35,102 nt of DNA. Origin: a virus. Every line of letters starts with the position of its first letter. Position 1 is the first letter of the stretch. Position numbers and translations under genes: made by a program. Shown in pieces: positions 7,654-14,644 of this stretch. The notes under the pieces were generated by a model. The model was not told where the DNA came from and did not search any database. It saw nothing but the letters and a program-made list of their open reading frames with translations. Location of the stretch: positions 1 to 35,102 of IMG/VR virus record IMGVR_UViG_3300022929_002751. The stretch is one strand, 5' to 3'.

Positions 7654-8416
7654 AAAACACTACAATCTAAGACAAATGGTAGCCTCAGGCTACAATAGTG
7701 CTGATCACAGTTACATCCACAAGTTTGGACAGATTGCTGAAGCCGCTGACAATCAATTTGGCACAATATGGGATGTTGACGATACAGTTTATCCGTGGGC
7801 AAGTTTTGACACAGCAGGCACACTCAGTGTTGTAAGCGATAGCACTGATGATGTAAACAGCACAGGAACAGGTGCTTACAATATTGTAATAGAAGGACTG
7901 GACAACGACTATAATGTTGTATCAGAAACAATCTTGATTAATGGTGAGACACCAGTAGCAGGCACGGTCAGTTTCAAAAGAGTATATCGTGCTTATGTAG
8001 GTGACGCAGGAAGCACAGGCAATAATGTTGGAAAAATCTCAGTATCAAAAGGCGGTGTAGTGGTATTGTGTATCCGACCGCAACTCAATCAAACACTAAT
8101 GGCTATCTATACTATACCAGCAGGCAAAACAGGATATCTATATCAAGTGACCAGCACAGGTGAGAAAGACGCAGACTTTTCAGGTTATGTGTATGCCCGT
8201 ATAGGAGGCACAGGATTATTTAGAGCCCAGCATGTTTGGGATGTCACAGGCGGCGGACAATATGTATATAACTTTAGTTTTCCTGTCCGTTATCCAGAGA
8301 AGACAGACATTGACATAAGAGTTCTACCACGAGACAACAACCGTAGCACCACAGCTTGTTTTGATATGTTATTAGTTGATGACGAACCAGATCGTCCTGA
8401 TTCCTACGGCGCATAA
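7643..8416 (+). CDS. Virion structural protein (beta-rich)
   Basis: A 257-residue protein, rich in Gly, Thr, Val and Asp, with many short beta strands and few charged helices. Segments such as YPWASFDTAGTLSVVSD and GKTGYLYQVTSTGEKDADF resemble structural proteins of T4-like marine phages. No enzyme motif, signal peptide or membrane segment is seen. Start codon overlaps the preceding gene; a terminator follows. The exact place in the virion cannot be told from sequence. Confidence 0.65.
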   Translation: MANRKHYNLRQMVASGYNSADHSYIHKFGQIAEAADNQFGTIWDVDDTVYPWASFDTAGTLSVVSDSTDDVNSTGTGAYNIVIEGLDNDYNVVSETILINGETPVAGTVSFKRVYRAYVGDAGSTGNNVGKISVSKGGVVVLCIRPQLNQTLMAIYTIPAGKTGYLYQVTSTGEKDADFSGYVYARIGGTGLFRAQHVWDVTGGGQYVYNFSFPVRYPEKTDIDIRVLPRDNNRSTTACFDMLLVDDEPDRPDSYGA

Positions 8417-8422
8417 AGATTA

Positions 8423-8457
8423 CCCCCCGCCTAGTGAAACTAAACGAGGGGCTTTTT
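8423..8457. terminator. Terminator between convergent genes
   Basis: CCCC...GGGG stem enclosing a TAGT-gaa-ACTA inner stem, followed by GCTTTTT. It separates the plus-strand structural gene from the minus-strand cassette. Confidence 0.65.
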
Positions 8458-8508
8458 GTTATAATTACTTGTTGGGCTATGCCCAAATGTACTGACTTTA
8501 TTTTGTAT

Positions 8509-8802
8509 TTATTTCTTAGTACCGCTTACGAAATCGTAAAACATTGTAGCAGCATCTAGCACTTTATCAGCGCCAGGCACTTCAGGCATTGTAACTTCAG
8601 TTACAACTTCGTCACCATCTTTCTTCATAGTGGTTTCAAACTGACCCCACTTTGCGTGATAGTCTTGCCATGCTTGGTTCTGTGCGAACTCTAATACTTT
8701 TGTGCGGATTTCGTAACCGTTTTTATTTGTTTTTACTTGCGGCATGGCTGATTTAAACATTTCTGCCATCTGCTCAAATTGTTTGGTCATTTGTTCATTC
8801 AT
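8509..8802 (-). CDS. Small hypothetical protein, phasin-like
   Basis: A 97-residue soluble protein. The first 20 residues (MNEQMTKQFEQMAEMFKSAM) form a Met/Gln-rich amphipathic helix, then NGYEIRTKVLEFAQNQAW and a terminal helix KVLDAATMFYDFV. The pattern recalls phasins, which coat polyester granules, but similarity is only in helix character and one block. A GGGAGAAG ribosome site lies before the ATG. It has its own promoter region combining sigma70 and late elements. Confidence 0.6.
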   Translation of the reverse strand: MNEQMTKQFEQMAEMFKSAMPQVKTNKNGYEIRTKVLEFAQNQAWQDYHAKWGQFETTMKKDGDEVVTEVTMPEVPGADKVLDAATMFYDFVSGTKK

Positions 8803-8834
8803 AGTCTTCTCCCTGTGTGTGTGACTGTAATACT

Positions 8835-8863
8835 ACTATAACGTAGTATTCTATTTATGTCAA
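8835..8863 (-). promoter_or_regulatory. Fused sigma70 and late promoter
   Basis: On the minus strand TTGACA (8858-8863), 17-base spacer, TATAGT (8835-8840). The late-type CATAAATA (8852-8859) lies inside the same stretch. Both would drive the 8509-8802 gene. The TTGACA overlaps the stop of the upstream gene. Confidence 0.65.
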
Positions 8864-9090
8864 GACTTTTCTATTACTTTACAATCGAAATGGTCTGTTC
8901 CTAGTTGAACTGGAACACCACCTGCTTCTATACAGGCAGCTTTCCAGTTTGGCTGTGGTGTTGAATAGCTATCAAACACAGCATAGAATCCAATAAGGAT
9001 ACAAACCATCGTCAGAGTCGTCATCATTATAAATGAGATAACTCCGAGTTTGTCTACTATCTCAGCAGACAACGGTCCTTGAGCATCCAT
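8860..9090 (-). CDS. Small single-pass membrane protein
   Basis: A 76-residue protein with one membrane helix at about residues 16-38 (VISFIMMTTLTMVCILIGFYAVF) and a hydrophilic tail with two Cys (AACIEAGG and HFDCKV) that could bond in the periplasm. Its ATG is one base past the stop of the ATP synthase c-like gene, so they are co-translated. It is not a known F0 subunit by sequence. An accessory role near the c-ring or another membrane complex is inference. Confidence 0.65.
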   Translation of the reverse strand: MDAQGPLSAEIVDKLGVISFIMMTTLTMVCILIGFYAVFDSYSTPQPNWKAACIEAGGVPVQLGTDHFDCKVIEKS

Positions 9091-9091
9091 A

Positions 9092-9328
9092 TCAACTCGT
9101 GAACATTAACAACAATGCTACTAAGAATGAAAAGATTCCAAGTGCTTCAGCAAAAGCAATACCTACAAATAGGTTTGCGTTTTGTTCATTGCTACGATGC
9201 GGCATAGCCATTGCGGCGTTCAAAAACTGACCTACAATTTGTCCTACACCTATTGCTGCTAGGCCCATGCCCAAGCAAGCAAATCCTGCGCCAATGTAGG
9301 CGCCCATTGTTACGATATCACCTGTCAT
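9092..9328 (-). CDS. atpE: F0 ATP synthase subunit c-like protein
   Basis: A 78-residue hairpin of two membrane helices. Helix 1 ([25 protein letters not shown]) has the Gly-rich face of c subunits, the polar loop contains [11 protein letters not shown] where R is typical, and helix 2 has [22 protein letters not shown] with the ion-binding Glu in FAEA. This is the normal c-subunit length. In the enzyme, 8-15 copies form the rotor ring that moves protons. It overlaps its upstream neighbour by 11 bases. A phage copy could join or alter the host ring; that is inference. Proteolipid of a V-type enzyme is less likely. Confidence 0.88.
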   Translation of the reverse strand: MTGDIVTMGAYIGAGFACLGMGLAAIGVGQIVGQFLNAAMAMPHRSNEQNANLFVGIAFAEALGIFSFLVALLLMFTS

Positions 9329-9494
9329 TGCGTAATCTTTTTATTTCCATCATACAGTTCTTTGCTTCATCATGTAAGCCTAAACGTGATAGTTCTGATG
9401 CTGCTCTACTATAACCGATGATTTCACAGGTATTATATAATCCGCTCCAAAAACCTTGTAGTGGTGCGAATGTGTATTTCATTACTGTATCCAT
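9318..9494 (-). CDS. Small protein, 58 aa, helical
   Basis: Starts at the ATG in a TAATG junction with the upstream DUF1127 gene; an ATG three codons earlier sits too close to the AAAGG ribosome site. The sequence has [15 protein letters not shown] and then [19 protein letters not shown], a helix-turn-helix-like repeat seen in small alphaproteobacterial proteins. No membrane segment is clear. Its end overlaps atpE by 11 bases, so it belongs to that operon. Function unknown. Confidence 0.6.
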   Translation of the reverse strand: MDTVMKYTFAPLQGFWSGLYNTCEIIGYSRAASELSRLGLHDEAKNCMMEIKRLRNDR

Positions 9495-9730
9495 TACACC
9501 CATCCTTTCAAGTTTGCGTTTACAACATCATTATAATGTTGGTCAGCTAGATAGCGGATGTCTCCACGTGAAAGGCCAATGTCTGCTAGGTCTTTGTTGT
9601 CTAGTGATGATAGTTCGTTGATTGTTGCTCTACGAACTTGTGCGGCTTGAACCTTTACGGTTAATGTTTTGAGCCATTTGGCAAAGCCGCCGCCAAAAAA
9701 CCCAAGTGTGTTTGCTACTAGTGTAGTCAT
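9494..9730 (-). CDS. DUF1127 (YjiS-like) small protein
   Basis: A 78-residue protein. The C-terminal block RRATINELSSLDNKDLADIGLSRGDI near residues 37-63 matches the DUF1127 pattern (R-t---L--L-d--L-DIGl-r--i). The N-terminal part (NTLGFFGGGFAKWLKTLTV) is amphipathic. The start at 9730 is chosen over an ATG at 9814 because AAGGAAAC lies just upstream. DUF1127 proteins are abundant in alphaproteobacteria and have been linked to phosphate and RNA regulation there; the role in a phage is unknown. Confidence 0.8.
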   Translation of the reverse strand: MTTLVANTLGFFGGGFAKWLKTLTVKVQAAQVRRATINELSSLDNKDLADIGLSRGDIRYLADQHYNDVVNANLKGWV

Positions 9731-9814
9731 TTTGTGTTTCCTTGTATATATGTATATGTGTGATCCGAGTCCAGCAACCGCTGATTTTACTCCTTCTACA
9801 GCTATATTTAACAT

Positions 9815-9900
9815 GTCTAGCCGTGAAAAACAAGTGCGAATAGCGCAGAGACGCTATGCGCTACACGCAACTGTGCGTATGTGCGCAGCACATAACTATC
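9815..9900. other. GC-rich nested inverted repeats, possible structured RNA
   Basis: This non-coding stretch is GC-rich against its neighbours. It has overlapping palindromes: ATAGCG-cagaga-CGCTAT, TAGCGC...GCGCTA and TGTGC-gca-GCACA. It lies between two minus-strand genes of one cassette, so it could be an mRNA processing site, a terminator without U-tract, or a small RNA. Confidence 0.4.
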
Positions 9901-10078
9901 TAATGTTGCGATAATCTATAGGCTGGCCTGTTAGCATACATTCAAGAACGTATGCCTGATCACCCTTTTGAAATTCTGCCTGAACATATTTTTCAATAGG
10001 ATATAAGTTTTCTTTTTGTTTTCTTGGTAGTCTGACCGCAGTCATTACACTACCTAGCAAGTTTGCTATAGTTGTCAT
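9896..10078 (-). CDS. Small hypothetical protein, 60 aa
   Basis: Starts at an ATG with GGAG 6 bases upstream; the longer start is a TTG inside that ribosome site. The protein has a short hydrophobic N-terminus (TTIANLLGSVMTAVRL), a basic patch RKQKEN, and LECMLTGQPIDYRN. It is the first gene of the minus-strand cassette and is divergent from pstS. A GATAAATA promoter lies 100 bases upstream. Not recognised. Confidence 0.6.
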   Translation of the reverse strand: MTTIANLLGSVMTAVRLPRKQKENLYPIEKYVQAEFQKGDQAYVLECMLTGQPIDYRNIR

Positions 10079-10179
10079 TGTTTTCTCCAATATGTAATGC
10101 TGTCTTATATGGCGGACGCCCGTTGTCTTTTCAACGTGTCAGGTCGAAGGTGTGAATAACTTCTCTTTTCTGGCCGTTC

Positions 10180-10187
10180 TATTTATC
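10180..10187 (-). promoter_or_regulatory. Late promoter GATAAATA for minus-strand cassette
   Basis: Lies in the intergenic region between the minus cassette and pstS, immediately beside the Pho box, giving a leader of about 95 bases. Confidence 0.5.
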
Positions 10188-10189
10188 TA

Positions 10190-10229
10190 TTGTCATATTT
10201 CTGTTACAAACTTTTGTTATACTTTTGTG
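10190..10229 (+). promoter_or_regulatory. Pho box array and -10 of the pstS promoter
   Basis: Direct repeats with an 11-base period: TTGTCAT (10190-10196), CTGTTAC (10201-10207), then weaker TTTTGTT (10212-10218) and TTTTGTG (10223-10229). The first two match the PhoB pattern CTGTCAT-n4-CTGTCAY. TATACT at 10218-10223 is a -10 element with 10 bases between it and the box, the spacing of enterobacterial Pho promoters. Host PhoB would activate pstS under phosphate starvation. Confidence 0.75.
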
Positions 10230-10274
10230 TAAATAACGGCGTAAGGATTAGTCCTCCTTACAGTTATTGTGAGC

Positions 10275-10291
10275 GACGGGGTAAAGCCGTC
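10275..10291 (+). promoter_or_regulatory. Leader hairpin with GGTAAAG loop (pstS)
   Basis: A 5-bp stem GACGG/CCGTC with 7-base loop GGTAAAG, followed by AAGCAAAGGAGA and the pstS start. A matching hairpin precedes the PiT gene at 11334-11350. Confidence 0.6.
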
Positions 10292-10308
10292 AAGCAAAGG
10301 AGAAAGAA

Positions 10309-11283
10309 ATGAGACTATTATCGATGATAGTTGCCTTATGGGCAACAGCCACTATGGCACAGGCACGTGACTACGTGCATATTGCAGGATCAAGCACGGT
10401 CCTTCCATACGCTACAATCGTAGCAGAAGCATTTGGAGACAACTTTGATTTTCCAACACCAGTAGTTGAAAGCGGAGGCTCAGGAGCAGGCCGTAAAAAA
10501 CTATGTCAAGGTGTTGGAAGTAACACGATTGATATCGCAAACAGTTCATCACTGATGAAACCAGATGAAGCAGAAAGATGCGCACAAGCAATCAACTTTG
10601 AGAAAGTTCAGATTGGTTATGATGGTATCGTATTTGCGTCACGCTTAGAAACCAAGGGCTTTGAAAATCTAACACCGGCTCAAATCTATTTGGCAGTGTC
10701 AAACAAATCAACAGCAACCAACTGGCAGGATGTAGATCCTTCAATGCCGGATCGTCCTATCAAAGTATTCCTACCAGGCACCAAACACGGCACCCGTGAA
10801 GTGTTTGACAAGAAAGTTATGGTAACAGGCTGTAAGGCAGTTGGATCATACGATGTGTTCAAAGCAGATCTTGGCGACAAGAAAAAAGCAGAGCGTGAAT
10901 GTATGAAAGTTCGCACTGATGGATTGAGTGTAGATATTGACGGTGACTACACAGAAACACTGGCAAGTCTAAGCACAAACCCAAATGGTATTGGCGTGTT
11001 TGGTTTATCGTTCCTGTTGAACAACACAGACACAATCTATGCGGCAACAATCAATGGTGTTGAAGCGACTACAGAAACTATCGCAAGTGGTGAATATCCA
11101 ATCAGCCGTCCACTACAATTCTATGTGAAAATGAATCACCTAGATGCTATTCCAGGTATGAAAGAATATATCCAGTTCTTTGTATCGGATGAGATAGCAG
11201 GACCAGATGGCCCACTAGCAGAATATGGATTGGTAAGCGATCCAGAACTAGCCAAAACACAAGCAATGGTTGACAGCTGGTAA
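10309..11283 (+). CDS. pstS: Phosphate-binding periplasmic protein PstS
   Basis: A 324-residue protein with a Sec signal (MRLLSMIVALWATATMAQA) and a phosphate-binding core: IAGSSTVLPY near residue 27, ESGGSGAGRKKLCQGVG, and DIANSSSLMK. It binds phosphate for the host PstCAB transporter; no pstA/B/C is present here. Length fits PstS. The ribosome site is AAAGGAG, 5 bases before the ATG. It is transcribed from a PhoB-type promoter and followed by a hairpin and the permease gene. Cyanophages carry pstS in the same way. Confidence 0.92.
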   Translation: MRLLSMIVALWATATMAQARDYVHIAGSSTVLPYATIVAEAFGDNFDFPTPVVESGGSGAGRKKLCQGVGSNTIDIANSSSLMKPDEAERCAQAINFEKVQIGYDGIVFASRLETKGFENLTPAQIYLAVSNKSTATNWQDVDPSMPDRPIKVFLPGTKHGTREVFDKKVMVTGCKAVGSYDVFKADLGDKKKAERECMKVRTDGLSVDIDGDYTETLASLSTNPNGIGVFGLSFLLNNTDTIYAATINGVEATTETIASGEYPISRPLQFYVKMNHLDAIPGMKEYIQFFVSDEIAGPDGPLAEYGLVSDPELAKTQAMVDSW

Positions 11284-11297
11284 TAATAATGTATAAT

Positions 11298-11327
11298 AAT
11301 AGGCGTGTGTAACAGCACGCCTATTTT
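11298..11327 (+). terminator. Hairpin with short U-tract, likely partial terminator
   Basis: A perfect 10-bp stem (AATAGGCGTG/CACGCCTATT) and 8-base loop with only four T at its end. It could let some transcripts read into the permease gene and so set the pstS to permease ratio. Confidence 0.6.
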
Positions 11328-11333
11328 GTGAGA

Positions 11334-11350
11334 GCGATGGTAAAAATCGC
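11334..11350 (+). promoter_or_regulatory. Leader hairpin with GGTAAAA loop (phosphate permease)
   Basis: Stem GCGAT/ATCGC, 7-base loop GGTAAAA, then AAACAAAGGAGA. All five stem pairs stay paired relative to the pstS hairpin although several bases differ. Confidence 0.6.
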
Positions 11351-11367
11351 AAACAAAGGAGAGAACC

Positions 11368-12339
11368 ATGGAACTACTCACACTTTGGAGCCTTGTTGGC
11401 TTCTTGCTTGCTGCCTATGCAGTTATAGCAAACGATTCAGTACAAACGCTCGGTACTTGGATGGCATCAAACAATGAGCGATTCAACTACAAAGTACTAT
11501 GGGCAGCCGCTTCGGCTGTTTTATTATATACACTCTGGTATGGGTGGTATATGAACGGAGGCGATATAAGTTACGGCCGCCTAAACAAAATACCTTTCCA
11601 AGAAGTACAATGGTATCACGCAGCCGCACCAGCTATACTTGTTGCACTAACCCGAATGGGTGTGCCAGTTAGCACAAGTTTCCTAGTGCTATCAGTGTTT
11701 GCTAGTACCTTTGTGCTAGAAAAAATGCTGATGAAATCGATTATGGGTTACGGTGTAGCAGCCGCATTTGCATATGTTATTTGGTTTGCTATACACAAAT
11801 ACTTTGGCAAATGGTATGATGAAACACAGCCTGTGAGCGAAGGCAATAAAAAGTTTTGGCGTATAGCACAATGGGTAGCAACAGGCGGACTATGGTTTAC
11901 TTGGTTATCTCACGATGTAGCAAACATTGCAGTGTTCCTGCCTAGACAAATTCCAGTTGATCTAATGGTGTTTATAAGCATTGTGTTTGTTGCTGGCTTG
12001 TTCTTTATGTTTAGAGAGCGTGGCGGTAAGATCCAAAAGATTGTATTGGAAAAACACAACACAAGATATGTAAGAAGTGCGACACTAATTGACTTGTTCT
12101 ATTGGTTATGCTTGTACTTCTTTAAAGAACTAAACGATATTCCAATGAGCACAACCTGGGTCTTTGTTGGCCTATTAGCAGGACGAGAACTGGCAATGGC
12201 TACCTACTTTGGTAAGAAGAAAACCAAATCAGTATTTCCATTAGTTGCAAAAGACTTTGGTAAGATGATGGTAGGATTAGGTGCTTCAGTTGCTCTAGTG
12301 CTAATGGTACATTATATTATCCTACCAAACGGTTTGTAA
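11368..12339 (+). CDS. PiT-type inorganic phosphate transporter
   Basis: A 323-residue membrane protein with about nine hydrophobic helices. PiT signatures appear twice: AVIANDSVQTLGTW near residue 20 and MGVPVSTSFLVLS near residue 95, then LNDIPMSTTWVFVGLLAGRE near residue 255, the second half-repeat. It would move phosphate with H+ or Na+ across the inner membrane, complementing PstS. It is shorter than cellular PiT proteins (about 400-500). The start has a GGAGAG ribosome site. Viral PiT-like genes are rare in bacteriophages as far as I know. Confidence 0.75.
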   Translation: MELLTLWSLVGFLLAAYAVIANDSVQTLGTWMASNNERFNYKVLWAAASAVLLYTLWYGWYMNGGDISYGRLNKIPFQEVQWYHAAAPAILVALTRMGVPVSTSFLVLSVFASTFVLEKMLMKSIMGYGVAAAFAYVIWFAIHKYFGKWYDETQPVSEGNKKFWRIAQWVATGGLWFTWLSHDVANIAVFLPRQIPVDLMVFISIVFVAGLFFMFRERGGKIQKIVLEKHNTRYVRSATLIDLFYWLCLYFFKELNDIPMSTTWVFVGLLAGRELAMATYFGKKKTKSVFPLVAKDFGKMMVGLGASVALVLMVHYIILPNGL

Positions 12340-12375
12340 TACCCATAGGGTCGGGTTGTGACGTAATACACACGA

Positions 12376-12403
12376 GCAGGGCCACGGTTAGCCCTGCATC
12401 TTT
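12376..12403. terminator. Bidirectional terminator
   Basis: GCAGGGC/GCCCTGC stem (12376-12382, 12391-12397) with TCTTTT after it, between the convergent permease and lipase genes. The right arm is inside the lipase end. Confidence 0.65.
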
Positions 12404-13149
12404 TCCAAGTTAGCAATATATTCTGTCATTGAATGATCTCCAAAGCTATCTATTTTGCCTTGCTTTAGACCCATCCATATTCCACGCCATTTATCTTTAG
12501 CTCGTTGCCAAGATGTGAGTTTGCGTTCTAGTCCATACGCATTCATGTAGTGCTCAGTACCATGATGAACATAACCCATTATTTTTAAAGGTACTGTGGT
12601 AACAATATCATTGTTGTTTACCCAACGATGATGAGTAACATTTAAACTCTTACAATACCCACGCCATCCTACTCTAGGAGAACCGTATGTATAAACTTCG
12701 TGTATATCAGGCATGTCAACATCGCAGTTACATCTACTTGCCATTATAGTTGTCATGGCAGCGCCTAAACTATGTCCACAGAACCATACATTCTTGTCAC
12801 GGTTTGTTTTACGAGCTAGGTCTTCTGATATCATAGGCCATAGTTCATCTACTTCTGCTTTGAATCCTCTGTGTACTCTACTTACAGTTTCAGCAACAAC
12901 AGGTGTTGCTTTTAGGTCTGCTTTAATATCGTTAAACTCTGTAGGTTGTGTTCCTCTACAAGCAATTACTAGATCTACTTTATTCATAAAGCGATATGCT
13001 TGTGCTCCTGCTTTATCATAAAACTCAACTGTGGTAAAACCTAATTTACGCACATCTTTTTTTACTTGTTCTACATCATCGCTATATGCTATGCTGGCTA
13101 GTCTCGCGAATAAAAGACTACGCTCATGGAATGTCATTTCAGTTATCAT
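12388..13149 (-). CDS. Class 3 lipase-like hydrolase
   Basis: A 253-residue alpha/beta hydrolase. The nucleophile elbow is VWFCGHSLGAAMTT near residue 125 (Ser in GHSLG); an oxyanion-type ACRGTQ lies near residue 60; later DMPDIHEVYTYGSPRVG, NNDIVTTVPL (acid Asp) and a C-terminal His (GTEHYMN) complete a class 3 lipase set. No signal peptide is seen, so it acts in the cytosol or after lysis. The ribosome site is GAGG, 9 bases before the ATG, and an AATAAATA late promoter lies upstream. A role in membrane lipid turnover or lysis is inference. Confidence 0.82.
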   Translation of the reverse strand: MITEMTFHERSLLFARLASIAYSDDVEQVKKDVRKLGFTTVEFYDKAGAQAYRFMNKVDLVIACRGTQPTEFNDIKADLKATPVVAETVSRVHRGFKAEVDELWPMISEDLARKTNRDKNVWFCGHSLGAAMTTIMASRCNCDVDMPDIHEVYTYGSPRVGWRGYCKSLNVTHHRWVNNNDIVTTVPLKIMGYVHHGTEHYMNAYGLERKLTSWQRAKDKWRGIWMGLKQGKIDSFGDHSMTEYIANLEKMQG

Positions 13150-13171
13150 ATGTTGCCCTCACTTATACGCA

Positions 13172-13179
13172 TATTTATT
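13172..13179 (-). promoter_or_regulatory. Late promoter AATAAATA for lipase
   Basis: Minus strand, 22 bases before the lipase ATG; it is back to back with the plus-strand ACTAAATA at 13190. Confidence 0.5.
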
Positions 13180-13189
13180 ACACAGCCTT

Positions 13190-13197
13190 ACTAAATA
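13190..13197 (+). promoter_or_regulatory. Late promoter ACTAAATA
   Basis: Lies 19 bases before the ATG at 13217, with AAGGAG in the leader. Confidence 0.6.
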
Positions 13198-13216
13198 CAC
13201 ATAAGGAGTTGGAATA

Positions 13217-13468
13217 ATGAAAAAACATACTCGTGGAATACTACAAGAACTTAGTAGCGTAAGTAGTAAAGATCATAATGATGAATTTTTACAAACTACC
13301 GGTACAAACCTAATTGAAAGTGCGTGTAATCTTATATCAAAGATTTACGAAACTTATGATGCTGACACGGCTTTAGAACTTGAACGAAGGTTTTTAAATA
13401 GTATTCGCAGTAACAACCCTAGGAAATTTAAAGTAGGTATTGACAAAGTTATGGAAAGCAAAAAATGA
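13217..13468 (+). CDS. Hypothetical late protein, 83 aa
   Basis: An all-helical 83-residue protein (NLIESACNLISKIYETYD, then ALELERRFLNSI). AAGGAG lies 8 bases before the ATG. Its stop overlaps the ATG of the next gene as ATGA, so the two are coupled. It is part of a run of late genes. No enzymatic motif; not recognised beyond being a typical marine-myovirus small protein. Confidence 0.7.
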   Translation: MKKHTRGILQELSSVSSKDHNDEFLQTTGTNLIESACNLISKIYETYDADTALELERRFLNSIRSNNPRKFKVGIDKVMESKK

Positions 13469-14211
13469 TTACTGAAGGTGGAAACATATTCCAAGGCACA
13501 TCAAACTTTGATCAAAAGATTATTCCAGCGATCCAAAAGCAAATTGATAGTGTAATGGGCAAGACAGGCGTAAAGGCTCTACCAATTGGATCAGGTGCTA
13601 CTCCTAAAGCTGGCAAAGTGTCAGGCGACTTGGACATGATTGCTGATGCTGGTGCTATGGCAAAATACTTTGGAGTCAAAGATGCTAAAAATGCTAGAAT
13701 TGAACTAGAGAAAGTATTTCAAGCAGCTGGGTTTGAAACTAAGAAAACTGGACAAATTGTACATGTTAAAACCAATGTAGCTGGAGGCAGTCAACAGGTA
13801 GACATTATGGTTGTGCCAGGAGGCGATAAAGCACAGAAGTTTCATGTACACGATATTCCAGGCGGCTCTCCTTATAAAGGCATTCATAAGCAAATTATGA
13901 TGGCAAACCTAGCAAAAGAACAAGGTATGAAGTGGAGCCCTTATATTGGTCTTGTCAATAGAGAAACAAACGAATTAGTTTCAAACGATATGGATGAGAT
14001 TGCTAAAATGTTGCTAGGTAAAAATGCTAAAGCAGCAGACCTAGGTAGTGTTGAATCAATGATTAAAGCTAATCCAGCAGTACAAGCCATTGTTGATAAA
14101 GAAGAAGCAAGCGATAATCCTAAGAGTCCTTGGCTAACTAAGAAGGTTGCTCCTACAGAATCATTAGGCGACAAGCATTTAAACCGTATAAAACAGTTAA
14201 TACAGCATTAA
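13465..14211 (+). CDS. Nucleotidyltransferase-fold protein
   Basis: A 248-residue protein. A polymerase-beta-like nucleotidyltransferase pattern is visible: LPIGSGATPKAGKVSGDLDMIAD (GS followed by a D-x-D) near residues 40-60, and QQVDIMVVPGG near residue 110 for the third acidic residue. The rest (HVHDIPGGSPYKGIHKQ, PWLTKK) is not assigned. This fold adds nucleotides to proteins, RNA or small molecules; in late regions of marine phages such proteins appear with structural genes. The start overlaps the previous stop. Confidence 0.65.
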   Translation: MITEGGNIFQGTSNFDQKIIPAIQKQIDSVMGKTGVKALPIGSGATPKAGKVSGDLDMIADAGAMAKYFGVKDAKNARIELEKVFQAAGFETKKTGQIVHVKTNVAGGSQQVDIMVVPGGDKAQKFHVHDIPGGSPYKGIHKQIMMANLAKEQGMKWSPYIGLVNRETNELVSNDMDEIAKMLLGKNAKAADLGSVESMIKANPAVQAIVDKEEASDNPKSPWLTKKVAPTESLGDKHLNRIKQLIQH

Positions 14212-14253
14212 ACCTCGTTTTAGTACCTTTATACACCGTATTTTATATCTAAA

Positions 14254-14261
14254 ACTAAATA
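14254..14261 (+). promoter_or_regulatory. Late promoter ACTAAATA
   Basis: Predicted +1 near 14267, five bases before a stable hairpin in the leader of the 14320 gene. Confidence 0.6.
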
Positions 14262-14273
14262 CAATATAAGAAA

Positions 14274-14290
14274 CTCCACAGAGTGTGGGG
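14274..14290 (+). promoter_or_regulatory. 5' leader hairpin
   Basis: CTCCACA-gag-TGTGGGG, 7 bp with one GU, starting about 7 bases after predicted +1. Such a hairpin near an mRNA end can slow decay. Confidence 0.45.
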
Positions 14291-14319
14291 AGACCATTTA
14301 GAGTATTAAGGAGATTAAA

Positions 14320-14628
14320 ATGGCAGACGTAAGTTCAGTAGCAGTTGGCGCAACAACAGTAGGCGCAAACCACAACCAAGTAACAGCGAGCATGGGTGTA
14401 GGCCCAATTACTCGTGTTGTAACAATGAGTAAGTCAAGCATCACTAACGACGAATCAGTAGCAGCAATCCGTTATGCGGAAGGCGAAGGAAACGTTGTAG
14501 CAGGCGTGATTAAAGAAACAAATGTACACACATTGCTTCTACAAGGCGCTGGCATCACAGATGGTTCTAACTACGGTGTTGGTTCAACAGGCGTGACAGC
14601 AGCAACTACATTAACTTTCACACAGTAA
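14320..14628 (+). CDS. Probable virion decoration or structural protein
   Basis: A 102-residue Ala/Gly/Val/Thr-rich beta protein with no Cys, no Trp and almost no charge clusters (SVAVGATTVGANHNQVTAS). The ribosome site AAGGAG, its own late promoter, a leader hairpin and a strong terminator suggest a highly made single-gene transcript, as for capsid or tail surface proteins. A specific virion location cannot be given. Confidence 0.6.
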   Translation: MADVSSVAVGATTVGANHNQVTASMGVGPITRVVTMSKSSITNDESVAAIRYAEGEGNVVAGVIKETNVHTLLLQGAGITDGSNYGVGSTGVTAATTLTFTQ

Positions 14629-14644
14629 GTTAATATAATAAATT

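Noticed and set aside
10275-10300. PreQ1-type riboswitch at the pstS leader
   Set aside because: Small hairpin plus A-rich tail looked similar at first, but the loop and tail do not contain the preQ1 core residues.
10859-11381. Minus-strand ORFs opposite pstS
   Set aside because: Shadow frames with no ribosome site; the plus frame encodes a full PstS.
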